NCBI RefSeq assembly: GCF_026725475.1
Contig: NZ_CP109965.1
Span: 1,798,001 to 1,862,000, forward strand
DNA length: 64,000 bases
DNA from: Catenovulum adriaticum
GTDB taxonomy: Bacteria; Pseudomonadota; Gammaproteobacteria; Enterobacterales; Alteromonadaceae
Direction of reading: 5' to 3'
A program made the translations under genes and the position numbers. The notes beneath the pieces are model-generated. The model was given only the letters and a program-made list of their open reading frames with translations, ran no database searches and had not been told where the DNA came from. This document shows positions 36,903 to 45,747 of the stretch, piece by piece; the first letter of the stretch is position 1, and each line of letters opens with the position of its first letter.

Positions 36903-37641
36903 TATAGATTTTAATGCGTTACTTAAAGCAGAAAAATCAGAGCAAGACGAAAAGCTGGCAAGCGTAAATGCTGAGCTAGAGTCACTCACCCCACAACAAA
37001 GGGTTGCGTGGGCAGCTAAGCATTTACCTAGCAAGCAAATATTATCGTCTAGTTTTGGTATTCAAGCTGCAGTTATGCTTAATCTGGTCAACAGTGAAGT
37101 AAATAACATTCCGGTTATATTAACCGATACAGGTTATTTATTTCCTGAAACTTATGAATTTATCGATCAACTCACTGAGCGATTAAACTTAAATTTAAAA
37201 GTTTACCAGGCCAATATTAGCACCGCTTGGCAAGAGCAGCGTTTTGGTAAATTATGGGAACAAGGTGTTGAAGGGATTGAAAAATACAATCAAATCAACA
37301 AGGTTGAACCCATGAAACGCGCGCTTGAAGAGTTTGATGCCCAAGTCTGGTTTACCGGTTTACGCCGTGACCAGTCTAGCTCACGAGCTAATTTACCAGT
37401 TCTACAAATTAGTGGTGGCCGTTATAAGTTCTATCCTATTATCGACTGGACCAATAAAGATGTGCACTACTACCTAAAAGAGCATAATTTACCGTACCAC
37501 CCTTTATGGGATATGGGTTATGTCTCAGTTGGTGACTGGCACACCTCTCGTCCACTTGAATTAGGTATGACAGAAGAAGAAACACGCTTCTTTGGTTTAA
37601 AACGCGAATGCGGTCTACACGAAGGCGGCAGCGGTATTTAA
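36895..37641 (+). CDS. cysH: Phosphoadenosine phosphosulfate reductase
   Basis: This enzyme of 248 residues reduces PAPS to sulfite using thioredoxin. The nucleotide-binding segment is ILSSSFGIQAAVML, followed by VILTDTGYLFPETYEF. WFTGLRRDQSSSRANL binds substrate, and the single catalytic Cys239 is in KRECGLHEGG. The absence of a second CC pair argues for a PAPS reductase rather than an iron-sulfur APS reductase. The ATG at 36895 has GGGAG upstream and overlaps cysI by 8 bp; a longer in-frame start at 36838 lies deep in cysI and is rejected. Confidence 0.95.
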   Translation: MPDIDFNALLKAEKSEQDEKLASVNAELESLTPQQRVAWAAKHLPSKQILSSSFGIQAAVMLNLVNSEVNNIPVILTDTGYLFPETYEFIDQLTERLNLNLKVYQANISTAWQEQRFGKLWEQGVEGIEKYNQINKVEPMKRALEEFDAQVWFTGLRRDQSSSRANLPVLQISGGRYKFYPIIDWTNKDVHYYLKEHNLPYHPLWDMGYVSVGDWHTSRPLELGMTEEETRFFGLKRECGLHEGGSGI

Positions 37642-37673
37642 ACAGCCTGTTCAATCGAATTTAAGCTTAGCTC

Positions 37674-37704
37674 AAAAAGCCTATGCAATTGCATAGGCTT
37701 TTTT
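37674..37704. terminator. Intrinsic terminator of cysJIH
   Basis: A perfect palindrome (AAAAAGCCTATGCAATTGC followed by its mirrored arm) is flanked by A and T runs, about 33 bp past the cysH stop. It could work in both directions. Confidence 0.9.
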
Positions 37705-37996
37705 GTTTATATTGGTTTATGGTTCAATATTAGAGTGCGACATAGCTTAAAATAATTTAAAACTAAACGTTTTTTCAAACTAAAAGGTTCACACCTAGAT
37801 AATTTAATTGCAGCGTTTTTTTCGATATTGATCACTTCACGTACTTAGTCATATACAAACATTTAATTATACCCAAGCCTAAATTTTACATGTGATTATA
37901 TAAATTTATATATAACAGTTTACTTATCTGTTACACTTAGGTTAAATTTACAACAAGATAAATCAAAGAATTCTACCAAGTTAAGGATAGCCCGCT
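37705..37996. other. AT-rich upstream region of the sulfatase-glycosidase pair
   Basis: About 290 bp lie between the cysH terminator and the sulfatase gene. It must hold the promoter of the pair. I see no clear operator, CRP consensus or small gene. Confidence 0.5.
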
Positions 37997-39514
37997 ATGG
38001 TAAAAATAAAAAACCGAATAAAAGAATGTCCAAAATTAATAAAACTTTATCTGGCATTAATCTCAACGCCATTACTCATGTTAGCCTGTGTTCAGCCTAA
38101 CAATCATCAACAAACTCAAACCGATACACCAAATATTTTATTTATTTACACCGATGATCAAGCTAGTTGGGCTTTAGGCGCTTCAGGCAATGCGCAAGCA
38201 TTAACGCCTAATATGGATAAGCTCGCCTCACAAGGTATGAAGCTACCGAACGCCTATACTACAACCCCAGTGTGCAGCCCTTCACGAGCAGGACTAATGA
38301 CATCAAGGTATGGGTATGAATTAGGTATAGATGACTGGATCAATACCAATTATGCAAAATTTGGTTTAAACCCGCTGGAACCTGAGCTGGGATTAGATCC
38401 TCAATATGAAACCTGGCCAGAATTATTGCAAAGCGCGGGTTATCATACTGGGTTAATTGGTAAGTGGCATTTAGGTATCAAAGATAAATACCACCCAACA
38501 CAACAGGGCTACGATGAATTTATCGGTTTTAGAAGCGGCGGCGCAAAACCAATAGATCCTGTGATTGAAATAAATGGCAAAACAACCAAAACAAAAGGCT
38601 ATACCGCCGATGTGTTAACAGCTTATGCGGTTGAGTTTTTAGAACAAAATAAAGATAAAAAATTTGCATTATCGCTGCACTTTAGAGCGCCTCATACCGC
38701 TTGGCTACCTGTAGCACCAGAAGATGAAGCCCCTTATACAAACCGAGAAATAGAAATCCCCAACCCAAATTACCCTAATTTAAATACAAAAAAAGTTAAG
38801 CGTTACATGGCAGAATATTTATCAAGCGTGCGCAGTGTCGACCGTAATTTAGGTGTGCTAATGCAAAGGTTAGAAGCGTTAAATTTAACTGACAACACCT
38901 TAGTCATTTTCACCTCAGATCATGGTTACAACATGGGCCACAATGGAATATGGCACAAAGGCAACGGCCACTGGATTTTAAAAAATACAGTGACAAATCA
39001 ATCACCTAATTTGCCAGATAATCAACGACCTAACATGTACGACAACTCACTTAAAGTACCTGCAATTGTCAGATGGCCAAATCGGATTAAAGCCAACAGC
39101 ACCAATTACTCCACGGTATCAAATTTAGATTGGTTCCCCACTTTAATTGCAGCTGCCCAAGTTAATAAATCAGACGATACTTTAATTCGAGGACAAAATG
39201 TATTGCCTGTATTAATCGGCGACCAAAATGTATCCAGTACAGATTATTACGCAGCTTATACCACTAAACATCAGTCTATTAGCGGAATGCGCATGTATAG
39301 TGACGGACGCTATAAATTAATTAAAGATTACCTAAATAAAGGCCGTGATGAGTTTTATGATTTAACGCAAGACCCAGCCGAATCTACTAATTTAATTCAA
39401 ACCGCTGATCCTGAACTACAAGTCATCATCAACCATTTTGACAATCTTATTTTCGATAAAATGTTAGCTACAAACGATCCGCTACTTGCTCAGTTTTATC
39501 CGGAGTCTAAATAA
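37997..39514 (+). CDS. Lipoprotein sulfatase, S1 family
   Basis: This 505-residue sulfatase has a lipoprotein signal ending LLMLAC (Cys31), so it should be attached to a membrane facing the periplasm or outside. Metal ligands lie in IYTDDQ. The formylglycine Cys93 is in VCSPSRAGLMTSRYG, and GLIGKWHLG and FTSDHGYNMGHNG follow. The substrate is probably a sulfated algal galactan or related glycan, because the next gene is a translationally coupled glycosidase-like protein. It differs clearly from the sulfatase at 1-1102. It begins 355 bp after cysH, which may use the sulfate released, but this link is only an inference. Confidence 0.93.
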   Translation: MVKIKNRIKECPKLIKLYLALISTPLLMLACVQPNNHQQTQTDTPNILFIYTDDQASWALGASGNAQALTPNMDKLASQGMKLPNAYTTTPVCSPSRAGLMTSRYGYELGIDDWINTNYAKFGLNPLEPELGLDPQYETWPELLQSAGYHTGLIGKWHLGIKDKYHPTQQGYDEFIGFRSGGAKPIDPVIEINGKTTKTKGYTADVLTAYAVEFLEQNKDKKFALSLHFRAPHTAWLPVAPEDEAPYTNREIEIPNPNYPNLNTKKVKRYMAEYLSSVRSVDRNLGVLMQRLEALNLTDNTLVIFTSDHGYNMGHNGIWHKGNGHWILKNTVTNQSPNLPDNQRPNMYDNSLKVPAIVRWPNRIKANSTNYSTVSNLDWFPTLIAAAQVNKSDDTLIRGQNVLPVLIGDQNVSSTDYYAAYTTKHQSISGMRMYSDGRYKLIKDYLNKGRDEFYDLTQDPAESTNLIQTADPELQVIINHFDNLIFDKMLATNDPLLAQFYPESK

Positions 39515-40617
39515 TGCACCTAATAAAAAAAATATCGACCAGTTTGCTAAAGCCACTGATGAACCTAACAGTTTCTGCATGCCTTTTACTGCTTAATCCG
39601 GCGGTTAGTCAAGCCAACTCAAAGCAGGCTTTGCCTAATGATTTATCAAAAACAGACATTGTTGAATCAAACTTTAGTCAATCACTTAAATCTGGCAAAC
39701 GTATTTTAGAACATAAAAATTGGAATGTATGGGGCGTTTCGCCAATAAAAGGTGACGACGGTAAAATTCATGTTTTTTTCTCACGCTGGCGAGGCACACA
39801 TCATCATTGGCTCAGTCATAGTGAAATTGCACATGCAGTCGCCGATAAACCCGAAGGCCCCTATACCGTATTAGGCACAGTATTAACTGGCCGTGGCGGC
39901 TCACACTGGGATGCTGATACCATTCACAATCCAACTATTCAAAAGGTAGGCGACCAATACGCATTATTTTTTATTGGTAATAACTTATCTGATGCAGAGA
40001 AATATGATGGGCATCATGCATCCACACAACGCATTGGTTTAGCCCTATCAGACAGCCTTTATGGCCCATTTACCCGGGTAAGCGAAGACCCCATTTTAGA
40101 GATTAGTGAAAATAAAACCGACTGGGACAGTTACCTCACAACTAACCCTGCTTTACTTCAACATCCAAATGGTGAGTATTGGCTTTATTACAAAGCTTGG
40201 GATAAATATAACGATGGTATGCGAAAAATGGGCGTCGCTATCGCAAAAAATATTAAAGGCCCTTATATCAAACACCCTAACAATCCACTGGTAAGTTTTG
40301 CTGATATAAAACGGCAGGTTGAAGATGCCTTTGTTTATCACTCAAACAACAAATTTTATATGGTAATGAGGGACATGGGGGTTATTCATCCCCATGTTGG
40401 TTTAATGCTTGAATCTGACGATGGTATTAATTGGTCTAAACCTTTACTGGGTTATCGTACTAATACATTTTATACAAATGAAGAAAAAATTGAACGCATG
40501 GAAAGACCACAGGTACTAATGGAAAAAGGTCAGCCTGACTACTTATTTTTAGCTTTAATGGGTGGAAAGCATAATACTTCAAGCGGATTTGTTATCCCGC
40601 TTGAAAAAGCGCAATAA
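39514..40617 (+). CDS. Five-bladed beta-propeller glycosidase-like protein
   Basis: The protein has 367 residues with a signal peptide (about 1-35, ending SQANS). The body has repeated W/G-P-[FY]-T and D-x-[YF] blade signatures like those of GH43/GH117-type five-bladed propellers: VWGVSPIKGDDGKIHVFFSRW, DADTIHNPTIQKVGDQYALFF, LYGPFTRVSEDPI, LTTNPALLQHPNGEYWLYYKAW, and VEDAFVYHSNNKFYMVM. I cannot assign the exact GH family or the catalytic residues. Its ATG overlaps the sulfatase stop in TAATG and has CGGAG upstream, so the two enzymes are made together. It probably cleaves a galactose-, anhydrogalactose- or similar terminal residue after desulfation. Confidence 0.7.
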   Translation: MHLIKKISTSLLKPLMNLTVSACLLLLNPAVSQANSKQALPNDLSKTDIVESNFSQSLKSGKRILEHKNWNVWGVSPIKGDDGKIHVFFSRWRGTHHHWLSHSEIAHAVADKPEGPYTVLGTVLTGRGGSHWDADTIHNPTIQKVGDQYALFFIGNNLSDAEKYDGHHASTQRIGLALSDSLYGPFTRVSEDPILEISENKTDWDSYLTTNPALLQHPNGEYWLYYKAWDKYNDGMRKMGVAIAKNIKGPYIKHPNNPLVSFADIKRQVEDAFVYHSNNKFYMVMRDMGVIHPHVGLMLESDDGINWSKPLLGYRTNTFYTNEEKIERMERPQVLMEKGQPDYLFLALMGGKHNTSSGFVIPLEKAQ

Positions 40618-40761
40618 ATATAAGTTCACCTAAGCTAATTTAAAGCCAAGCCGCTGGGTTTAGACAATAGATGGTCTAGATGATTTATTGATACTTACCC
40701 AGCAGCTTACTACCCTTACCAAGCATCAATTGCTAAAAAAGAGTACAAAGATTCCCACATC

Positions 40762-41715
40762 CTAATGCAAATAGCATTTTTTATACTTTTTGCCACTACC
40801 GCAAGGACAAGGATCGTTACGCCCGACTTTAGCTAAACTGGTCACAGGCACACTGTTTTCTAAAATAAATTGTTCATCATACATTATATTATCTAACAGC
40901 CCGTTTTCAGACATTATCTGAGCGATGTCTGCTTCTACTTGCGCACTCTTTTCTTCATGATCAGGTTTTTGAATGCCCCAATAAGTTAAGCTTTCAACAA
41001 CATTGAAATCTTCTTGAATTAAGCCCGCTTCAAGTAACTTTCCGCCATCTATACTAGCCCAAGCTTTAATCTCGTCTAATGAAGCTCTATCTTCATCAAA
41101 CACATTTTTGCTACATAGCGCATTAAATTCGTTTTTAAAGCTATCTAATTGATAATCAATGCAAGATGTTGCCAATACACTTAATAAAAAGCTGCTTGTC
41201 ATCCCGGGCGATGCTAAAAATGAAGTTTGCCACAGCGACACATAGTCTGTTAATTCGGTTTTGCTCACAATACCCGCTTCATATTGGGCAAATACTACCT
41301 CTATTGCTGAGCCTTTGCTATACATAGCAAAATGGTCGCCTAAAACAAAATCAGATAAAACTTCTGGATTACCATTTGCTAAAATATAAAATAGGCTCGG
41401 TACCAGCTCAGTTAATGCATCCCCAAATACGCTTTCAATCGGCGTTAAAAAAGTATCTTGGCAAGCAAATAACTCTAAAACTTTATCTAATGCCGGGGTA
41501 TATTTAAGCTCAGCCAACAGCCAAGTGCCATAAAATAAAATATTTTGTCTTTCAGGTGTGACTGCTTTAGGGTTGGCAATAAATTCATCCATAATTTTTA
41601 TTAATTCAGGATAAAATAAAGGCCAATTAGCTTTTGCCGCCTCTAACCCTACCAAGGGCAAGTCATCTTCAGCCTGTACATTAACTAAAGCATTTAAGAT
41701 TTGTTCTAAATTCAT
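40762..41715 (-). CDS. DUF1186 protein with C-terminal SEC-C motif
   Basis: This 317-residue cytoplasmic protein is mostly helical. The N-terminal body fits DUF1186 (LEAAKANWPLFYPELIKIMDEFI, NILFYGTWLLAELKY). It ends with the zinc-binding SEC-C motif NDPCPCGSGKKYKKC, like the SecA tail. Function is unknown; such tails often mark ribosome- or nucleic-acid-associated proteins. It stands alone between the sulfatase operon and the 1.1-kb gap. Confidence 0.8.
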   Translation of the reverse strand: MNLEQILNALVNVQAEDDLPLVGLEAAKANWPLFYPELIKIMDEFIANPKAVTPERQNILFYGTWLLAELKYTPALDKVLELFACQDTFLTPIESVFGDALTELVPSLFYILANGNPEVLSDFVLGDHFAMYSKGSAIEVVFAQYEAGIVSKTELTDYVSLWQTSFLASPGMTSSFLLSVLATSCIDYQLDSFKNEFNALCSKNVFDEDRASLDEIKAWASIDGGKLLEAGLIQEDFNVVESLTYWGIQKPDHEEKSAQVEADIAQIMSENGLLDNIMYDEQFILENSVPVTSLAKVGRNDPCPCGSGKKYKKCYLH

Positions 41716-42313
41716 TGCTTATCCCAAAATACGCATTAAAAATGCGGTGAGCATAAGCTCACCAGAAATGCGTACTAGTTTACTGAGTGAATTGTAATAC
41801 AACAACTTTAAATTAATCTCTTCTGGCACATATACCCGTGTTACTTCAAAATACTGATTGCAGCCGGAGAAAAAATGCATGAGGCAAGAAAAATTGTTGT
41901 CAATATAGTCATTCTCGATAACTGCTCCTACGTTATTCTATCTCCCGCCCCCATGCAGTCGTACGTAAAAATAATTTGACTCAGTATCAGGCATTTTTAA
42001 CCCAGCCCTTCGGAAGCTTCACGGGTATATAAGCAATTACTTAATCGTGACTGTTAAAATCATTTTTATTGCGTTTAAAGACAAATTAAATTTATATATA
42101 AACCCTATAAGTTATAAAAAACCAAACCTAAAAAAATGGTATAAAAATTGCCTTTAAAATTCTTTATTTGCTAACGCTCAATCGCTTAACAACCGTGTTA
42201 TAGCTACACTTATACTGAATTTTATTAATGAAAATTTAGCTTTTTTTATCAAGTTAACTATTAACCCCTGATTATAAAATCATCTTAGCTTCAATTATCC
42301 AGCCTATAAAACT

Positions 42314-42329
42314 TGTGACCCAGATCACA
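42314..42329. promoter_or_regulatory. Consensus CRP-cAMP binding site
   Basis: TGTGACCCAGATCACA fits the symmetric TGTGA-N6-TCACA consensus exactly, and the flanking T and A extend the symmetry. It should bring catabolite control to transcripts starting downstream, toward the CBM6 glycosidase gene. Confidence 0.78.
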
Positions 42330-42613
42330 ATTAGAAACAAAGTCACAAATTATTGGCAATTTATATTTGTAACAAGCAATTCACCTCCAAAATAATGTAA
42401 ACAAAAATCAAAAAATAATTAACATTATGCAAATAATGAAATTATTATAATTTAATCATTTAAAATCAATTATATATATAATATTTAAGAAATATTACAT
42501 AAGTATCATTGTTTAATTTACGTTCATGATCTAACCTAATTATGCAAAAAAAACAAACAATAAAAACAAAAAATTCACAAAAATATCGTTTGTAAATTTT
42601 TTCCGTTTTATAT

Positions 42614-42658
42614 GCCGTCGCATTTTGAGGTTTCTCAAAACGCGAGGGCAATTTTTTT
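42614..42658 (+). terminator. Intrinsic terminator upstream of the CBM6 glycosidase
   Basis: A long hairpin runs from G42614 to C42649 (GCC, TCGC and TTTTGAG arms with two symmetric mismatches and a GTTT loop) and is followed by AA and seven T. It points to the plus strand but no plus-strand gene lies upstream within 2 kb, so it may end a small RNA or be part of an attenuated leader. Confidence 0.85.
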
Positions 42659-42798
42659 GTGCACTAAAATATTGTTATCAATTAACAGTAAATTTTTAAC
42701 CATCACCAGTTGAGTGTAATTAATAAAATAACACTGATATCTGGTAATCAGGTTAAACAATTATCTAGGAAGTATTAAATAAACAATAGGAGATTAAG

Positions 42799-45612
42799 AT
42801 GTTTAAAGCTAAACGCTCATGGCTAAGGTCAAGCATTGCATTGTCAATTGCTTTACTTAGTGCAGAGGCCTACGCGGATACCTTAGTGTTACAAGCTGAG
42901 TCGTTTGATAATTCAGGCGGCACTTTCAACGATGGTCAACCTAATCCCGTCAGTACATATAGTGTCAATGGTCTTGAAGCCATTAATTTTATTAACGCTG
43001 GAGATTTCGTTGATTACAACATTACAGCTGAAGGTGGTGAATACAGCATTGAATACCTTGTGGGGACAAGTGTTCAATCTGGCCCTAGTATTGAAGTACT
43101 AGTGAATACAAATGGTGCTTGGGTCAGTCAAGGTGTTGTTAATGTACCTTTAAGTAGCTGGAACAATTTTCAACCCCTAACCCCTTCTCATACAGTCACT
43201 TTGCCTGCTGGATCATCCACCATCCGGTTACATGCTATTGGATCCGCTTGGCAATGGAATATGGACTCGTTCAAATTAACTCAAGTCACCCCCATTGAGC
43301 CTGAACCTGCAGCAGGTGACATAATAATAGAACTAGAAGACTTTGTTACCACAGGTACAACAGGCCGTGTTGGTGGTGACAGTGTCGAAGGTTTTGGAGA
43401 CACTAGCACGGGCGTTAACTGGGTAACGAACGGTGACTGGGGGGATTACAATGTTACATTTACCCAACCAGGTACTTATAAAGCCTACATTACCATTGCC
43501 GCAGAAAATGCAGGCAGTTATGGCGCTCGTGTTGATTTAAATGGTGAGCCAATGGCGTGGGGATATTTTGCCGAAACAGGTAGCTGGGACGTATCTGAAG
43601 AGATAGAACTTTATGGAGGCAACTTTGTGGTTGAGCAATCGGGGGCAGCCACTATCCGAGTGGAAGCAATCGGGGGCTCAGATTGGCAATGGGGCGGCGA
43701 TAAAGTCAGGTTCACTCGAGTGAATGACAGCACCTATGTACCAGCGCGCCATTATAACCCAAATGATCATTTTGTTGCCGAAGTTAAAGGCCCTCAAACA
43801 ACACTAACCTATCTTAAAAAGCCAGTTGACATTCCGGCTAATAAACAGGTTTTAAAATCAGATGTTTGGTACACCTATCCACAAAACCACGAGCTAGACG
43901 GATATGATAACTTTGGTGCAACAGGTGCGTTTTGGGGACACCCACCAGAGCACGATTTTTACGACGAAACGGTAATCATGGACTGGGCCGTCAATGTAGT
44001 TGACGTGTTTCAAAGCGAAGGGTTTGAATACACAGCTCGTGGTGAGTTTGATTGGGGCTACGGTTGGTTTACAGAATACGTAACTAACCCGCAACCACAC
44101 TATGTACAAACACTTGATGATCGTAATGTACGAATGACCTTTATGGGCTACTTAAGCCACAATGGTTATAACAATCATTGGTTAAGTAACCATAGCCCTG
44201 CATTTGTGCCTTTTCTTAAATCGCAAGTTGATCAGCTGTTAAAAGCGAATCCAGATAAATTAATGTTTGATACCCAAACTAACTCGACTCGCTCAACTGA
44301 TATGCGTACGTTTGGTGGTGATTTCTCACCTTATGCAATGGAAAATTTCCGCATCTGGTTAGATAAAAAGTATAGTAGCTCAGCCCTTTTCGCTATGGGT
44401 ATTAACGATATCAGTACCTTTAACTATAAACAGCATTTACTGAATGCAGGCGTAACACATACCTCATTCTCAAATGCGGCAGATACTCTGTCTGGTAACG
44501 TACCTTTGCTTGAAGATTTTATTTACTTTAATCGCGATGTATGGAATCAAAAATTTGCCGAGGTATTAGATTACATTCGTTTACAACGCCCAGACATTGA
44601 AATTGGTGCGAGTACACAATTGTTCGAATCTAGAGGTTATATTTTTAACGAAAACATCACCTTTTTATCAGGTGAATTAAACTTAGGTGCAAGAACCACA
44701 ATTGCTGAATTGCCAACCAATATATTGGTTCACTTAAAAGGCGCGCAAGCGGTTGATAAAACCTTAGCTTACTTTCCATACCCTTGGGAGTTTGACGAGC
44801 TTCGTATTCAAGATGCGCCTCGCTTTGGCCGTGGTTGGGTCGCTCAAGCTTATGCTTACGGAGGCTTATTCGCCATTCCGGCAAATGTATGGGTAGGCGG
44901 AGAAGTATTTACCTGGTCGCCCGGTGCAGATAATTACCGAGACCTTTACCAATTTGTTCGCGCAAAAGAAACCTTGTTAGATAACTACACTTCTTACTCT
45001 AAAGTCGGTTTAGTGCATGCAATGTACTCATCAATGAAAGCGGGTTTTATTGATGGTGGAAATCAAGTGCAATCAAGTGTCAAACTACTAACAGAAGATA
45101 ATATTAACTTTGATATGCTGGTGTTTGGTGACGCAGGTTACCCTGTCGTACCTCGTAATGAAGATTTTGCTCAGTTTGAGCATATTTTCTATGACGGTGA
45201 CCTACAATACTTAACCACAGAACAACAATCGCTCTTAGATCAGCAAGGCAGTAAAGTGCGACATATCGGCCAACGCGGTAGCATAACGGGCATTGATATT
45301 AATGTAAGTATTAACGGAGTGGTTTCAAACGAAACAGTATCGGCGGTATCTCGCATTCATGAAACAAATGCTAATGCGCCCTATGTTGTGCACTTAGTTA
45401 ACCGTCCATTTTCTGGTGGCGTAACACCTACCTTAAATGGCGTTGAAATAGCCATTCCGCAAGGTTACTTCCCTGATACTATCACCACTGCAACCTTGCA
45501 TTTACCCGATGGAACAACAACTAACCTAGCGGTTTCAACCAATGCAAATGGTGATATCCTGTTACCAGTAAACAACCTTGAAGTTTGGGGGATTTTAGAA
45601 TTAGGCCACTAA
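42799..45612 (+). CDS. Secreted CBM6-CBM6 glycoside hydrolase, family unassigned
   Basis: The protein has 937 residues with a signal peptide ending AEAYAD. Two carbohydrate-binding modules of CBM6 type follow, at about residues 27-160 (LVLQAESFDNSGGTF to WNMDSFKLTQV) and 175-305 (IIELEDFVTTGTTG to WGGDKVRFTRV). From about 330 to 800 there is a probable TIM-barrel domain with GH42/clan GH-A features, such as FGGDFSPYAMENFRIWLDKKYS. A beta-sandwich C-terminus ends the protein. I cannot name the family or the catalytic acids. The CBM6 pair and the marine setting suggest an agar- or porphyran-type polysaccharide. AGGAG precedes the ATG, and a CRP site lies 470 bp upstream. Confidence 0.75.
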   Translation: MFKAKRSWLRSSIALSIALLSAEAYADTLVLQAESFDNSGGTFNDGQPNPVSTYSVNGLEAINFINAGDFVDYNITAEGGEYSIEYLVGTSVQSGPSIEVLVNTNGAWVSQGVVNVPLSSWNNFQPLTPSHTVTLPAGSSTIRLHAIGSAWQWNMDSFKLTQVTPIEPEPAAGDIIIELEDFVTTGTTGRVGGDSVEGFGDTSTGVNWVTNGDWGDYNVTFTQPGTYKAYITIAAENAGSYGARVDLNGEPMAWGYFAETGSWDVSEEIELYGGNFVVEQSGAATIRVEAIGGSDWQWGGDKVRFTRVNDSTYVPARHYNPNDHFVAEVKGPQTTLTYLKKPVDIPANKQVLKSDVWYTYPQNHELDGYDNFGATGAFWGHPPEHDFYDETVIMDWAVNVVDVFQSEGFEYTARGEFDWGYGWFTEYVTNPQPHYVQTLDDRNVRMTFMGYLSHNGYNNHWLSNHSPAFVPFLKSQVDQLLKANPDKLMFDTQTNSTRSTDMRTFGGDFSPYAMENFRIWLDKKYSSSALFAMGINDISTFNYKQHLLNAGVTHTSFSNAADTLSGNVPLLEDFIYFNRDVWNQKFAEVLDYIRLQRPDIEIGASTQLFESRGYIFNENITFLSGELNLGARTTIAELPTNILVHLKGAQAVDKTLAYFPYPWEFDELRIQDAPRFGRGWVAQAYAYGGLFAIPANVWVGGEVFTWSPGADNYRDLYQFVRAKETLLDNYTSYSKVGLVHAMYSSMKAGFIDGGNQVQSSVKLLTEDNINFDMLVFGDAGYPVVPRNEDFAQFEHIFYDGDLQYLTTEQQSLLDQQGSKVRHIGQRGSITGIDINVSINGVVSNETVSAVSRIHETNANAPYVVHLVNRPFSGGVTPTLNGVEIAIPQGYFPDTITTATLHLPDGTTTNLAVSTNANGDILLPVNNLEVWGILELGH

Positions 45613-45658
45613 TTTAATCGTTAAACTCAAGAGCCAAATAATTAGCCCTTGAGTTTAC

Positions 45659-45697
45659 AAAAAAGCCCGATAAACGAAATTTATCGGGCTTTTTTTT
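45659..45697 (+). terminator. Intrinsic terminator after the CBM6 glycosidase
   Basis: AAAAAAGCCCGATAAA pairs with TTTATCGGGCTTTTTT around CGAAA, and a T run follows. It also faces the convergent iorB gene and may serve both. Confidence 0.92.
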
Positions 45698-45747
45698 ATT
45701 TTGACTCATTGGCAATTAATTACATTAAAACCATAACCGCAATACCT

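Larger units (their letters stand above)
41716..42798. other. 1.1-kb gene-free region with CRP site and orphan terminator
   Basis: No credible protein-coding frame exists here. The region becomes strongly AT-rich near 42200-42600. It contains a consensus CRP site at 42314-42329 and a T-tracted hairpin at 42614-42658. The downstream gene starts at 42799 behind AGGAG. A CRP-driven non-coding RNA or a long regulated leader would fit, but neither is proven. Confidence 0.6.

Noticed and set aside
40651..40714. GCTGGGT/ACCCAGC pairing after the propeller glycosidase gene
   Set aside because: The loop is about 40 nt with no T run, so I do not call it a terminator.
42466..42651. 61-codon minus-strand frame in the 1.1-kb gap
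   Set aside because: It runs through the terminator hairpin and AT-rich tract, with low-complexity Tyr/Phe/Lys content; more likely chance.
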